Shown here: positions 24,851-37,348 of the stretch, one piece after another
How positions within the stretch are numbered: position 1 is the stretch's first letter
How the letters are laid out: each line of letters opens with the position of its first letter
Assembly: GCA_029204225.1 (NCBI GenBank)
Contig: CM055110.1
Coordinates: 18,223,501 to 18,287,500, forward strand
DNA from: Diphasiastrum complanatum
Lineage: Eukaryota > Streptophyta > Lycopodiopsida > Lycopodiales > Lycopodiaceae
DNA length: 64,000 nt
Reading direction: 5' to 3'
The notes under the pieces: model-generated
Database searches by the model: none
The model's input: only the letters and a program-made list of their open reading frames with translations
Told to the model about the DNA's origin: nothing
Position numbers and translations under genes: made by a program

Positions 24851-27163
24851 ATCTAACCCTTGCTTGTAGAATTGTTCTGCAATTAATGTATAAGGTTTAG
24901 TTTTGAGGACCAATGCACGTTGTTCAGATTTAGAGAAGGTAGTATCCATCTGTCCTGAAATTAAATATTCGATAATTTCCTTAGCCCATACAGGTGTAGA
25001 GTCAACTTGGAAGAGGATTGCATCTGGTAAATCATCATTGACGCCTTGATCAGGGGTAGGAAGGTTAGGAATTCGGGATAGATGGTCTGCTAAAAAATGC
25101 TGAACTCCCTTACGAACCACGATCCTGAACTCAAATTCTCTCAATAATAGGATCCATCTAGTAATACGGCCGGTGGTGCAGGTCTTGTTGATGAGATACA
25201 ACAGTGCTTGATGATCAGTGAAGAACGCAAAGACTTTTCCTAGAAGATAATGGTGAAACTTCTGAACTGCATATACCATTGCCAAGGCTTCGCGTTCGGT
25301 AGTGGTATAATTGACTTCAGCAGATATCAATTGTCGACTAAGAAAACGAATTGGGTAGTCCTTTTTGAATTCTCCCAGTTGGGTGAGCACTGCTCCAATG
25401 GCATACTTGGATGCATCAGTATGCACATGGAATTCTTTAGAATAATCAGGTGCCCGGAGGATGGGTGCATTGGTAAGGGCTTCTTTGAGGTGATTAAAGA
25501 CGACGTGTTGTTCATTTGTCCATTTGGAATTACAACTACTTTGTAGATTAAGCGTGCTTTGTTAGCGAAATCGATAATAAAGCACCGATAGTAGTTGGCG
25601 TGGCCAAGGAAGGAGTAAATTTCACGTATCGTACGCGGTTCCAGTAGATTTTGAATGATAAGGATCTTTTCAAGGTCAGTGACAATGCCATTTCGTGAGA
25701 TAATATGTCTTAACACAATACCATGGGTTACCCAAATCTGGCATTTTTCAGGATTAAGAGAGATACCGAAGCGTTGACATTGGATAAAAAAAAATTCGAG
25801 CACAGACAGATGACGTATTTCTTTGGAATGTGCTCCTAAATCGTCCAAGTAAACTTCTAAGGTATCGCCCATCTGTTGAGAAAAGGTCGCTTGCATAACA
25901 CGTTGGAAGTTGCTAGGAGCATTGCAGAGACCAAAAGACATGACTTTCCAGCAGAAGGTTTCCCATTCTGTGGCAAAGGCGGTTTTGTTTGATCTTCTTC
26001 AGCGATTTGGATCATATTATATCCGCTAAAGCCATCTAAGAAGGAGTAAGCCTCATCTCCTGCTAGATTTTCTAAGATGGATTCTCCGAAAGGTAGTGGA
26101 AAATGATCACGTTCAGTGACAACATTAAGTTTTTTAAAATCGACACAGATCTGCAGTTTTCCATTTTTCTTGGGGGCGATGACAATTGGGGAGACCCACT
26201 CAGTATGTTCAATTTCATAGATAGATCCCGCGTCTAAGAGGCGTTGTAATTCTTCTTTGATCTTGGCCTTATAGATGGGATTGCATCTATGGATGACTCG
26301 CAGTGGGCCTCACACCCAGTTTAAGTGGGATACGATGCACAACTACTTGGGGTGAGACGCCTTTCATGTCTTTATAGGTCTAGACAAAGATATGTCGATA
26401 TTTTCGTAGGAGTTTTTCAAGCCGGCTTCATTGTTCACGATTGAGATGAGCTCCGACGTGGACAAGATATTCGTTGGTTTCATTTGGCTCACTTAGGGAA
26501 AGGGTTATGGTTTGTGCAGGGCCTTTGTAGGGTGAATTACCAGTGGGCTCACGTTGAGCTTGGGGTAATCTGATTGTGACATCCTCAATCATATAGTCCT
26601 TAAAGCGAGCCACGGAGAACCAAGTAGTAGTTCATAAGAATAGGCATTATTGAAAATATCAAGTACTACAAGATCAACAGAAAACTTGAGACCTCCTAGT
26701 TTGATCAGCATGTGCGGAAGGAAACCGGTAGGTCAGACCACACTTTGATCAGCCATTCGAAGCTGACAAGTAGGTTTGGCTAGCTTGTCTCTCAGATTCC
26801 ATTCCATCATGAGGGATGTGGAAATGATATTTACCCCGGAACCTCCATCGACTGCTAAAACTTCACAAGATTGATGATGGGTAGCTGGGGTTTTGATGTT
26901 GCCTCGTTCGCCGAGTGGATTGGTTAGATGTAAGGGCATTTCAGGCAACTTATCAATAGTGGTGGTGGTATTGGATTGGATCTATTGTTTTCACTGGCTA
27001 GCATGCTTCCAGAGTACATGGAAGGGAAGAGTGACATTGGCTTGTAGTAAATCTCCCCAGACTTCGGTACCTTCAAGGGTTTTGCTTTCAAAGGGCTTGT
27101 GAGGTACTTTATAGGAAGAGGAAGATTGTTAGTCGACATTGCAGATTTACAGGCGATACTCAT
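24734..27163 (-). pseudogene. Gypsy protease, reverse transcriptase and RNase H
   Basis: Protease: VDGGSGVNIIS near 26850 carries a changed form of the D-T/S-G active site. RT: the N-terminal half (about 26470-25950) is readable only with frame changes, then MSFGLCNAPSNFQRVMQATF and the catalytic YLDDLGAHS near 25840-25860, and SFLGHANYYRCFI near 25600. RNase H: MHTDASKYAIGAVLTQ, TTTEREALAMVYAV, FFTDHQALLYLIN and HFLADHLSRIP give the expected D-E-D-D residues (25426-25080). These steps copy the element's RNA into DNA. Several frameshifts between PR and RT and at the RT/RNase H border show decay. Confidence 0.92.
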
Positions 27164-28659
27164 GATGCAGCCGAATTTCTTCAGATGGGTGAAGATAAAC
27201 TATCAAGGTTGAATCGTCACTTGGAGGAACCACCTGCGGTTGAATTTTGTTGGGTGCAAGTGTAGGGGTTTGGCATTGGGTTTGTGCACGAGTCAAGACC
27301 CAAGAAGGATGTGTTTCGATTGGTAAGATTTCTACTTGCACTGAACAGACAAGAGTGGTTGGCTTAGATCGGGATGGGAAGTCCTTCACGTGATGTTCAA
27401 TACCACAGTTTTCACAAGCTAGAGGAAAGCAGAGTTTATCTGGACAGCGAATACTAGAATATTTACCTGCATAGATAAAGCATCCTCGTATTGCGGGTAG
27501 TTGATGTGTGGCAAAGACAGCTTGGTTTGGGTTGTAAGCTTGGGCATTGGGATCCATCGGTTGAGCATTAGAATCATAGGTATAATAAACAACCGTTTCA
27601 GTAGAGTATTGCAGTTGAGTATTATCTTCCACATAGTAGGTGGCTGGATCAATGGTATTCAGATCAAGATAATGGACAACGTTTTGTGGGGCAGGTTGGT
27701 TAACAACAAATTGTTGACATGGGGATGGGTATTGATTTGGTACAGGTGGTCGTGGTTGGTAAACCCTTGGTCGTGGCAGAGGTTGTTGTGGTAGGTACGG
27801 GCGGTAAGCTCGATAGATGGTTGGTTTGGTGGCTGCTAGGAAATGATTTCGTAGTTGAGGGCATTCATTAGCAGTGTGATGCTGTGAGCAGATTGGACAC
27901 CAGACATTTTCCCTTGCTGGAAAGGATTTCTCAGCAATCTGTTTCATGACGGTTTGGAAATCGGCAGTGAGTTTATCCATATGAGATTGTTGAGCTTTTT
28001 GCTAGGTTTCCATTTGATGTAGAAGTTCAGAAGACTGAGCAATATTATTATATTTTGGGTGATTAGGACGGTTCGGATTCTTAGATTTCTTTCACGATGG
28101 TCAAAGTCATTGTCGGAACCTTCGTCTTCTTCACGGATAACATCAGTCATTACATCTTTAAGTTGATCATAAAGGTCAACTGGTTTGAGTTCACGGCGGA
28201 TATTTTTTGGCAATCCAACTAAAAATAGTTTTATGGCCATTCGTTCAGTGATATTTTCATCAACACATTCTACTTTGAGATGTTTAAAATGCTCAATGTA
28301 GTTTCAAATAGACTCTTCGCGATGCAACTTGATATGAGTAATTTGAATGAACGGGCTCTGAGTCAGTTTGGATGGTTTGAAACACTTGATGAGAGCGTCC
28401 TTGAGGGTGGTCCAAGAAGCAAGATCAAGAGCTTCAAGATTCAAGTACCACTCCTTGGCGGTGCCATAGAGTACCATGGAAATAGGCGAAGCTTTTCAGT
28501 TTCAGAGGTATCTCCATAAAAACGGCATGCATTATCAAAGTCTTGGAGAAATCGGATTGGGTCAGATTCGCCATCGTACTTTGTTGCATCGATACGTGGA
28601 ATTCTTCGTCCCATTCATGGAGGAGTCGGATTAGAAGATTCAACATAGTCACGAGACAT
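27147..28659 (-). pseudogene. Gypsy gag
   Basis: Starts at ATG 28659 (MSRDYVESSNP), has a stop after 14 codons, then a typical retrotransposon-gag region with ATKYDGESDPIRFLQDFDNA and a W-Y-L-N-L-E segment near 28440, KLFLVGLPKNIRRELKPVDL near 28200, and an acidic linker. A second long frame (27980-27147) has a zinc-binding segment CPICSQHHTANEC and later CENCGIEHHVKDF, in which the last metal ligand is missing. A Pro/Gln/Tyr-rich spacer lies between. Gag forms the virus-like particle and binds element RNA. Several frameshifts. Confidence 0.88.
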
Positions 28660-29513
28660 GATGTAGAATATAGATGAGCAGCACAGGACTGTACTTGACA
28701 AAAAGAGTAGTTTGCTTGCAGAATGGATAGTGTAGGACAAAAACTGTTCTTTTTGATTGTTATAGAATTTGGGACAGGCTGAGAAATCATGGAGAGGCAG
28801 ATAAATCTAACTGTAATACTCGCAAATTCTGAAAAAGGATTCTCAATGTCAGAATAGTGATTTTTTTAGATTTTCTGAAAAAAATTTGGCGTTTCAGAAT
28901 TCACGGATAGTACAGGGAAATCGTGCTCTGTGAGGACGAATTCTTAGGCTGGATGGCAAATTCTAACAGAGAGGTTTGACTGGCAGATAGGGAATGTAGA
29001 GAAAAATGTGATATTATGAAACTAAACAGGCAAAATCTGTGAGATCGAATCCGCGGAGCTGCTGAAGGACTGATCTTAATGAGATCTAGCCTTAGTGAAG
29101 TCGGCAAATTCTAGGACAAAGATTTTGATGAGAAATAAGAGATTTTGACAGTATATCAGGCTGTTTTCTCAAAATATGACTGTGGTCAGAATTCGTGGAG
29201 GTGATAAAATGAAAGATCGGGGTCTGTTAGGTCTGTAGACAGACTGACGAATTCTGATATACCTTTTTGGTTGTGAAAAAGGTCACTTAGTTCACTTCTT
29301 TTGAAGAAAATGCCCAAGTTGACTCTTTTGTTGCTTCCCCCTGATTTGAGAAGTTGCTCTACAGCTCGTGTAGGACCTGGAGAGATGACACGTGCTGTTT
29401 GTTGGTAGATAGAGATAAGCACACAAGCAAACATACAACACAGAAGCAAAAAACAAAAGAAAAAGGAGAAGAAGCTAGGTAGAAAAATACTTAAAAAGCG
29501 GCAACGGCGCCAA
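28660..29513 (-). other. Gypsy 5' leader with primer-binding site
   Basis: Untranslated leader between the 5' LTR and gag. The primer-binding site TGGCGCCGTTGCCG is at 29512-29499 on the - strand, one base from the LTR end. No convincing ORF; short stop-rich frames only. Confidence 0.8.
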
Positions 29514-30334
29514 TGTTGGAAGTATTTCTAGTGTGTGCGGTGGCTAGATCTACTTACAGGTGTAGTATAGGGATGTAGAGATTCGTCCACTTTTTAAGTT
29601 TCTACCAAGGTTTAAATAGAAATGTGAAACTAAGAAGTAATGACGGAAGCACTAAGGCTTACCCAACTAGTGCTCAAAACAGAAATGAAACTATCTAAGA
29701 TGACAAAATACAAACTCTTGCTAAGGCTTACCTAACTAACAAGGTGTTTAATCTAAATTCTACTTAACACCAAAGGGTAATAAAATAATATTGCGGCTAA
29801 TATTAAGCAAATAGGCAATAAAGAACATGCCACAATAAACCGATGAAAAGGAGGCAAGAGGAGGCCCGAGCAACTTCCCTCAAGCTATGCACCTTTCCAA
29901 AGGGAACACAAATGACATAGAATGATAATTCCCCAAAATAGAGAGCAAGATAGCTTAATCTCAAAAGTGTTGGTTACAATGCAAATGCCTCTCCTTTTAT
30001 GGCAAAGAGGGTCTTCCATAAGTGTCTACTAACTTATGGTATTAATCTCTTTCTAGCTTTTCAAGAACTTCTAACTTAGGATTTAGAACTTCAGATTTCT
30101 TAACTTAGGAAAACTTAAGATAAAATATTTCTAGTCTTAATTTTTCTAAGTCTAAGTTCTAAATCTAAGTTTAAGCTATTTTATTATTATTTAAGCTTCT
30201 ACTCATGGACTTAGAAAACACATGACATGGCTTGAAGTTTATTGACAGATACTCATATGTGGTCTTACAAAACACATGCCACAGAATTTTATTATTATTT
30301 TTTTATTTTCTCTGTGTTAGCACAGTTGCTAACA
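29514..30334 (-). repeat. Gypsy 5' LTR (right)
   Basis: Same termini as the left LTR (TGTTAG...CCAACA on the - strand). A TATA-like CATAAAAGG lies near 29990-30000. Confidence 0.95.
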
Positions 30335-30339
30335 GATGT

Positions 30340-30470
30340 GGAGATGGCGCTCATAATCTCAGTCCAATGTGAAGATGGCGTTCATATTTGGAGATGGCGC
30401 TCAAATTTTCATCCTAGTGGAGGGATGCTTTTTTCCCTGATTTGAATTTGTGGATGGCGATCTTTTTTTA
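30340..30470 (+). repeat. Short dispersed repeats of GGAGATGGCGCTCA
   Basis: Four spaced variants of GATGGCG(C/T)TCA or GGATGGCGATC occur between 30340 and 30462, immediately right of the gypsy target duplication. Confidence 0.6.
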
Positions 30471-30700
30471 AAATTTTGACAAGTTAGATTGTGATAGCTT
30501 AGAGTTGTTAACTGTGACAGTTGACACTATGGTTAGATCATTGGGAGCTGGGGTGGCCTCGGGAGTGGTGGGGGCAAGCAAATAAGCAATATTGTTTTTT
30601 TTATTTTGATATTTTTCTTCATCCTACATGGCATTCCTTAAAGGGTCTTATTGATATTGAGAACTCCTCTAATGAAGATTGAAGTTTTTCAAGATCCACA

Positions 30701-31390
30701 TTAAGGGAGAGTGTTGAATTTCAATGCTCAAGCCCAAATCCATTCACTAATGAGCATCATGAAAGCTGTATATAATTATACTAGGGAAAAAAAAAAGACT
30801 CGAATTTTTAAGCAGAAGATCCAAACTCAAAATCAGATTTTCTCGATGTAACCGGATCGACTCGAGTATTTTCAGAGGTTTAGGTCTGAAGATATTCATA
30901 TCTTTGATGGTCAAGAGGAAGATCAAGAGGTTGGTCTCAAAGGGCTTCAACAAGACAAAAGAGAAGTTGGCAATTTGGAGCTAGTCAAGAACATCAAATG
31001 AGGGTCAAATGGCAAAGGCATTTTGGAAACTTTTAGAACCTTACAAGTTTTAACTTTACTTTTAGTTATTTAGAGTGTAAGTTTAACCTTGTAACTTTTC
31101 AAAAATGTTTTACTTATTCCATGCACCACAAGTTAGGCTTATACATGCAAGATGTCGTACTTGGGCCTTTGCTAGAATGTCAGATGTTGGCATGGCAAGT
31201 TGGACTTATACGTCCAAGAAGTCATACTTGTGGGCCTTTAGGATTTTTTGCATACCCATGCAAGCCTTGTTGCACCAAACGGCTGTCCACACAGTGAATT
31301 ATGAAGCCACCATTGATGATTTATACGAAACCACCGAAACTACAAGTTTCTTCGTGAATTCTCCCTGGAATCCACCTACGACGATAGTTC
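30701..31390 (+). repeat. Probable 3' LTR with polypurine tract (+ strand)
   Basis: A purine tract TTAAGGGAGAG (30701-30711) abuts TGTTGAATTTCAATGC at 30712, the usual arrangement at a 3' LTR. The right terminus is not clear, and no pol is recognisable upstream. Confidence 0.45.
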
Positions 31391-31399
31391 TGATTTTTT

Positions 31400-31700
31400 T
31401 TTAAGCTCCGATCGAAGTAAATTTGCGCTCTCCTATCATCCGGACTTCCGATACCCTGTACGGAGTCCTCTCTCCTGAGATGCTCTGAGTGCTATTTCTC
31501 CTGGTAAAAGAAGATATCCCATAGCTTCATTGGATCATGCATTCCTGCATCACCCTGACACTTTGATACCAAGTTGAAATTCCGATAGAATCTAGTGCAA
31601 TATGCAAATCACATCACACAATCACCATAGCTATTCCTCACAAGCTCTCAAAGATGGCACAACAAAAGTTATTAGATTACAAAGAAACATTATACATATA
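31400..31700 (-). repeat. Primer-site and LTR-end fragment (- strand)
   Basis: On the - strand, GGAATTTCAAC is followed by TTGGTATCAAAG (31576 down to 31565), a copia-type primer-binding site, then leader-like sequence to about 31400. The LTR would extend right from 31577, but its other end is not identifiable. Confidence 0.4.
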
Positions 31701-32064
31701 GAGTATTCACAAACTACGTGAAAAGCCAGGTGTCCTAAAATTGGCCTACCACCTGTCAAACTAAGGTCGAGGGCCTAGTATGGCCAAATTCGACCGACAA
31801 ACTTGGGACATGCCCCCAAGTATAGCAAGTACTGTAAATAACTCTATACAGGTTAACTTTTCCTATGTGTGGCTATTGGCTAACCCAAGTAGCCGGTTAC
31901 GGGACAAGTGCCCAACTGATATAACAATAGTGGGTCACGTCCCGATCACTACTGAAAATAGTAAACTGACTGTCTGTACATTTATTATAGTATCACATTT
32001 GAAGCTTATAATAATGAATCAGATCACAACTTGATTTCTAAGTAAAACAACTAGTGGATATTAA

Positions 32065-33090
32065 ACCACCAAGCACCTCAACAATTTTGAGAAGGCATGG
32101 GCAGAGTTCATTGACCCGTTCATCGAACTTGTTGGGGTGTGCAAGAAGGAGAATGAGGGCCCAATTAGACCAAATGATAGGAACAAGTATCTCAAGGCCA
32201 GCAGGAGACAATTGAATTAATTGGCCATGAGTTTCAATGACACCTTCACCATTGAACAACGTGATCAAGAAGGAGGGCCATTAGAGGTAGAACAGGACTA
32301 GCAAGCCACCCAATCATCAACCCAAGACACTCCTAGTGACAAGGGCAAGGGCAAAGCACAAGAGAAAGCAACAATCAATGCCAAGCATGTATCCAGCCAA
32401 AAACTCTTGAGGATTCAATCCTTGAATTTGAAAAAATATCTAGACTCGTAGCATCATGATGACTTTGTTCTCCTGTGCAACATAGATACACTCAAGGGCC
32501 ACAATAATGTAGTCATCGAACAACTAGCACCACAACCGAGCTGCAGAAATGTGCTCTTCCAAGATGACAAGAAAGCCTTGGTCGAATACTTTGAATTCGC
32601 TGATATAAGAGTATATCCTTGCTACTTTCTAATCAGCTGAAGAGAACAATGGCCAGAGACAAAAGGCCAGCTAGCCACACCAATTTGGCCAATCATCTCT
32701 AGTTCATGAGGATCAATGAAACAGGCTGATTTCAAGTATGTCTTAAAATAATTTTACCAAAAATACAAGACTAGTGTGAACCCAGTGTAAGGTCATTACA
32801 GAAGGCCATCACTTGGAAGGAGTTGATGTTCTTAAGCAATGCTAGAAAATCCATTGGGACCATTCCTTGGGTCTCCTATTTTTCAATCCCAACAGCCCCC
32901 TAAAAATACAAAACCGCCAAGACCAACTTGTCTGCCCACGTGTACCATCACACAACTCTCGCAACTTCTCAACATGTGGCAATGGTTGAGGAATGGTAGT
33001 GCACCCGATGGCTTCCTAGAAGTTCCCACATATTTGATCTTTCAAAAGATGACAATAGCGGACGGGCCATCGATGGATATGAGAAGCTAA
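32065..33090 (+). pseudogene. Decayed single-frame ORF of unknown function
   Basis: One frame stays protein-like for about 340 codons (32065-33090), with segments FEKAWAEFIDPFIELVGVCK, NDRNKYLKASRRQLN, LAMSFNDTFTIEQRDQEGG, a hydrophilic Lys/Gly linker, and FADIRVYPCYFLIS. Most in-frame stops are TAA, TAG or TGA where CAA, CAG or CGA would fit, as expected from C-to-T change of methylated DNA. The last part (32839-33090) is open and Pro-rich. I do not recognise the protein. Its setting among LTR fragments suggests it came from a retroelement, but a decayed host-derived gene is possible. Confidence 0.45.
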
Positions 33091-35532
33091 TTCAAAAAAT
33101 CACAAACAGAAAGACAAAGCCGATGCCACACGAGGACCTTTTTAAATAAAGGTGTGAGGGGAGTAGCGACACTTTAGCAGCAGGGGAGTGTGGGTTGGTG
33201 GAGGCGCATTTTAATGGAACATAGGGATACTTATGGAAGTAGCACCTTACATTGAACGACCTTTACAGGGTCAAATTAGGTTGAAAACTGAGGAAATTTG
33301 AAAAATTTCCAGTTTCGTGGGGTGTTGATGGATTTATGAGAAAACCAGATCTTTGGTTGTAGGAGATCATTTCTGGCACTGTAAGTGCATGATGGTGGCA
33401 ACCTAGTGCTACTAAGGAGTGGCTAAGAGGCCATTGTCAGCCATAAAGAATGTTAAGAGCAATTACCTTGTTCTTAGTCTGTGAAAGAATGCTTTGGCTG
33501 GGGTTTCAAGAGAGAGATTGATTGATCTCTCACTGTAGAAAACCATTTATGGTGTTGTGAAATTGTACAGCTAGGCGCCCTAATGTAATCAAGTAGCTGT
33601 CAAACAGATGTGGGCGGCCGCGCACTAAGGAGAGTGCTGGATCAGGTTCTCCATCGGGCAGCCAACGAGCCATAGCTAGCAAGAAGCAAGGTGAAGGAGG
33701 AGGAGAGGTGACAGATCAGTCGTGCACTGCCAACAAGAAGTAGTACATAGTGCATATTGGCATTTGGCGGATGTGTGAACGGGTTTAGGTGCACAAAGTG
33801 GTGCATGGCCATCGGATTGAGTTTAAAGATGATCGACGGGGAGGATTGGAAGTTCAGGGAACTACATCACCCGTTAGGTTGAAACCAATGGTGAAGATGT
33901 GATTGAAAGAGGACCTTGAAAGGCTTGAAGTTTCATGAAGAATTTCATTGAAAAATTTCAGAAGAAAGGGCCTGAAGGACCTGATTGGCAGAAATACCAT
34001 TTCTTCATTAAAAATTCTCATTTCAAAGATTCAATTCAAAATGCAAGCAAAAATGGTTTATGGGCTAACTATAGCTAGAAGGCACCTTTTTTAGTCGTCC
34101 TTGGGCCAAAATGACCCCTGAAACTGGTTGCTTAGAGCCAACGGACAGAGCAATGTCATAGAATAGGGGGAAAGGTATTTCAGAGGGTTTTCATCACCAT
34201 TTTATTGAGTAGAGTATAAATGACTTAATGATGGGCTACATTCGTCGTTTGGATACTGTAGGGCCAAATTTGGAGCAATTTTTGGTTGTGAAACCTACTA
34301 CATGACGGTACATTGAGGTATTATCACTTTGAAATCATTATTATTTACTCCTGACAGGGTAACATGGTGTTTGGAAGTGGTAAATGCAGTATGGGGATGA
34401 ATGGTAGCGGAATTGTGTGGAGAAAGCTAGTTTTGGCGACGGAAGTGCAGTTTGGCAGCATGACTACTCATCATTGGCAATAATCTTGAGAGGGAAAGCA
34501 ATCACAAGTGAGAGGTACTTATGATATGCCAGTTACAGGTGAAAAATTCTTGTGATCAAATTCAACTCTTGGAGTTCGAACCAACCAACGTCAAGTGGCA
34601 TTTTGGAGAAATGCTCTCACAGGCATGATTGGCAGTGGCAGTGTCGAGTCAGGTGATAGCTGCATTGACACACGCATCTATATCTAGGAAATTTCTCTTT
34701 CGGAGGAAAATATGGACTAGCTTAAAGGTACACACATGTTGGTAGTTACAGGTGATGGAAGTGCGAGGTGGTGCCAAGTGGAAGCCATTGGGCAAGATAG
34801 CGGACTTGCATTGGACGAGTTGTGTGTGGGACATGCAAAGGATGAAGAACAGGTCAATAATCACACTTTGGATGCTCTTGGTGAGTGGTTTGTCATCAAA
34901 GAGATGCACTTCAACTGCCTATTCTGGGTAAGTCAAGTCAATTTTCCGTATCAGTATTGCATCAAGGATGCAGATTCTAGTGATAGCAGGGTGCAGATCA
35001 TTTGGTTTGGGCCATGGAAGATCTCACAGGTTCACTTGGAGGGATATTGGCATGTCACATAATGTGAGAGACTTGATGGTGGCTTTGAAGTTCACATCTC
35101 AGTGTATTTTCAGAGAATGGTTTGGAACCATTCACAGGAGAAGCTTGGAGCTAGCTTGGGGAAATACATGTGGGCACTATAGGGTAGATGCTCAAATCTT
35201 TGTGATCAGAGATGGCATTGGAATACCTAGTAGGGATAGCACTGCAAGATGACAAGGGATGATCATTAGGGGAGAGCTATTTCATATTAGACTTGAGTCA
35301 TCGGCATGGATAGGACTTATAGGTGGGATTCATGATGGAATAAAAAAGCTACAAATGCAAATGGACAAAGCGTGAAGCTTTGGGAGCCAGCTCTAGGTTG
35401 GAGAGCTGATGGAGATCGCACAATTGGGTGTGATCGGAGGGCAAATACTATGATGGGTGTTTTGCTAGCGATCTACTGTAGAGGGCACTGATGCTGAGGA
35501 CTCCAAGGTGTGCTCATTTGGGAGTACAGGTT
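33091..35532. other. No gene recognised; probable old repeat
   Basis: Moderately GC-rich sequence with many TGGCA/GGCAT and ATGG words and no coding motif. A 108-codon frame at 34736-35062 has no recognisable domain. The same sequence style resumes at 38644-38994 on the far side of the copia element, so the two form one interrupted older unit. 35528-35532 is the AGGTT target copy. Confidence 0.45.
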
Positions 35533-36198
35533 TGTCAAATTTCAGAGTAAAGGACTGAATTTGATCTACAAATGATCACAAAGATTGATTGATAGCTTGG
35601 GATCTTGATCTCTATCAAGACTAGCTTCCAAATGTAGCTTCTACTTGACAATCTTTGTGTTTCCAAGCAAGAACAATAAAAAATGATGACCCATGGCTTC
35701 ACATGTGTGAAGTACAGCTACTATACGGCCTGATAATAGATAAATAGTTTACTAAACATTTACATAGCATACATCCACAAAGAAAGTGCTTAAGAGAGTG
35801 TAAACACCAAGATTGTCTCACAAACCAATGTTTCTCATCATTAGCTCAATAATGGATCCATCATGGATCAATTACAAAATCATCATAATCTCTCTCTAAG
35901 CTGCATCCAGCACATGTGGGACAGCTCATTGTACTCATCCATATCCACTTTGGATAAGATCTATCAAGTTTGCCACATCATCCATTGGTGGTTTGTGTTG
36001 ACCTTCTAGATTCCTACTTTCTAGGACCTAACTCCTATAATTTAGGAGATGTCACATTAGACTCAAATGAAAGCTAATCAAAATGGATCTGAATATTACA
36101 AGTGTCATTTCACATGTGTGGACAGGTCCTCACACGTGTGGATCCACATAGATGTCAAAATACATCAAAAACCATGTGAAAATTGTTAAATTCTAACA
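35533..36198 (-). repeat. 3' LTR of the 3.1-kb copia element
   Basis: Begins TGTTAGAATTTAAC on the - strand at 36198 and ends AAATTTGACA at 35533. Contains CACACGTGTG at 36131. Confidence 0.94.
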
Positions 36199-36302
36199 CT
36201 CCTCAATTTTTACATGATACAATTATAGTACATCTATCTAAAACTCCTAAAGCTGATCTTAACTTGATAAATGAAGCCTTTGGCAAGGCTTTAGTGAGTA
36301 GA

Positions 36303-37348
36303 TCAGCAAGGCAATCTGAAGAAGACACATGATGTAGCTTGATCACTTGTTGTTAGAATAGACTTTTTACAACCTACAAAAGGTACAAGAGTTGAGAAAA
36401 AATCCTTTTGGAATGTCATGTGGGAACTAGCCCCACTATCAATCCACCATGTGTCATTGGAGTAGCTCTTGGATGTTGATGTAGAAGCCATCAAGGATGA
36501 ATCCACTTCATCCTCATCTTCCTCAAAAGTGAGGTTGCCTTGTTTGCTCTCTCCTTGTGCATTCTTTTTCTTGTAACACTCGGCTGCAAAGTGCCCCTTC
36601 TTTCCACAAAAGAAGCACTTGAGTTTGGCTTTAAAGCTTCTTTCCACCTTTAGAGTTTGATGATTGATCGTCACTTTTGGTCTCCTTTTGTTGGATCTTC
36701 TTCTTTGACTTTGCCTTTCCTTTGCTTGAGAAGTTGGCCTTCTCATCACCATCATGCAACTTCAAGGATCCAATCCTTTGCTTGACATGAAGGATCCTAC
36801 TCTCCTCGGACACAAGCACACTATGGAGCTTGTCAATGGAAGGTAGTGCATCTTGAATAGCAAAGCTTTGTACAAGATTGGAGAACTCATCTCCAAGACC
36901 ATTCAAAATGATTTGAACAAGTTCATCATCATGAATACCCTCACTTATGATGGAGAGTTCTTTGTTGAGAGATTTTATGCTCAAGACATACTCTTGAGTG
37001 CTCTCATCACTCCCTATAATGCTTTGAAGAACTTTGTTTCTAATCATAAGCACTCTAGAGGTTAAATCCCTTAAGGTAGTCCCATGCCTCCTTGTTCGAG
37101 GTACAAGATGCCACTTCCTTTAGAAGTTCATTACTAACATTCATTTTTAGGCAATGTAATGCTAGTCTAGCTCTCCTTTTGTACCTTACTAAATCTTGCC
37201 CTCCTTGAGGTTCTTCTTCCTCTCCTATGACAAGATCATACATATCTTGGAGCACAAGTAGTGACTCCATTCTTACTTTCCAAGTTGAATAATTATTAGA
37301 ATTTAGCCTTTCACTAGCCTCAAGAAGATAGGCTCCAATTGAACCCAT
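36303..37348 (-). pseudogene. Copia gag-protease of the deleted element
   Basis: Starts at ATG 37348 (MGSIGAYLLEASERL). The UBN2-type gag includes WKVRMESLLVLQDMYDL and ILNGLGDEFSNLVQSFAIQD. A CCHC zinc knuckle CFFCGKKGHFAAEC (near 36560-36600) follows a Lys-rich linker, then WWIDSGASSHMT near 36430, the Asp-Ser-Gly active site of the aspartic protease. Frameshifts near 37060 and 36650 divide it into three frames. The protein stops shortly after the protease start, where the internal deletion begins. Product would form particles but have no polymerase. Confidence 0.9.

Larger units (their letters stand above)
20608..30334 (-). mobile_element. Structurally complete Ty3/gypsy LTR retrotransposon (about 9.7 kb)
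   Basis: Two LTRs of 822 and 821 bp (20608-21429 and 29514-30334) flank the body. Five-base target duplications GATGT lie at 20603-20607 and 30335-30339. The primer-binding site TGGCGCCGTTGCCG (- strand, 29512 down to 29499) follows the 5' LTR on the right, and a polypurine tract AAAGAGGGGGATAA (21443 down to 21430) precedes the 3' LTR on the left. Between them, in - strand order, are a leader, gag, protease, RT, RNase H, integrase, and then an additional ORF. The order RT-RNase H-integrase makes it Ty3/gypsy. I see no chromodomain after integrase. By eye the two LTRs differ at roughly 35 positions, mostly transitions. Frameshifts in gag, pol and the extra ORF make this copy non-autonomous today. 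Confidence 0.95.

Noticed and set aside
33091-35532. Possible protein-coding gene (frames of 86-108 codons)
   Set aside because: No motif, no consistent splice joints, and the same sequence style continues beyond the copia insertion as repeat-like DNA.
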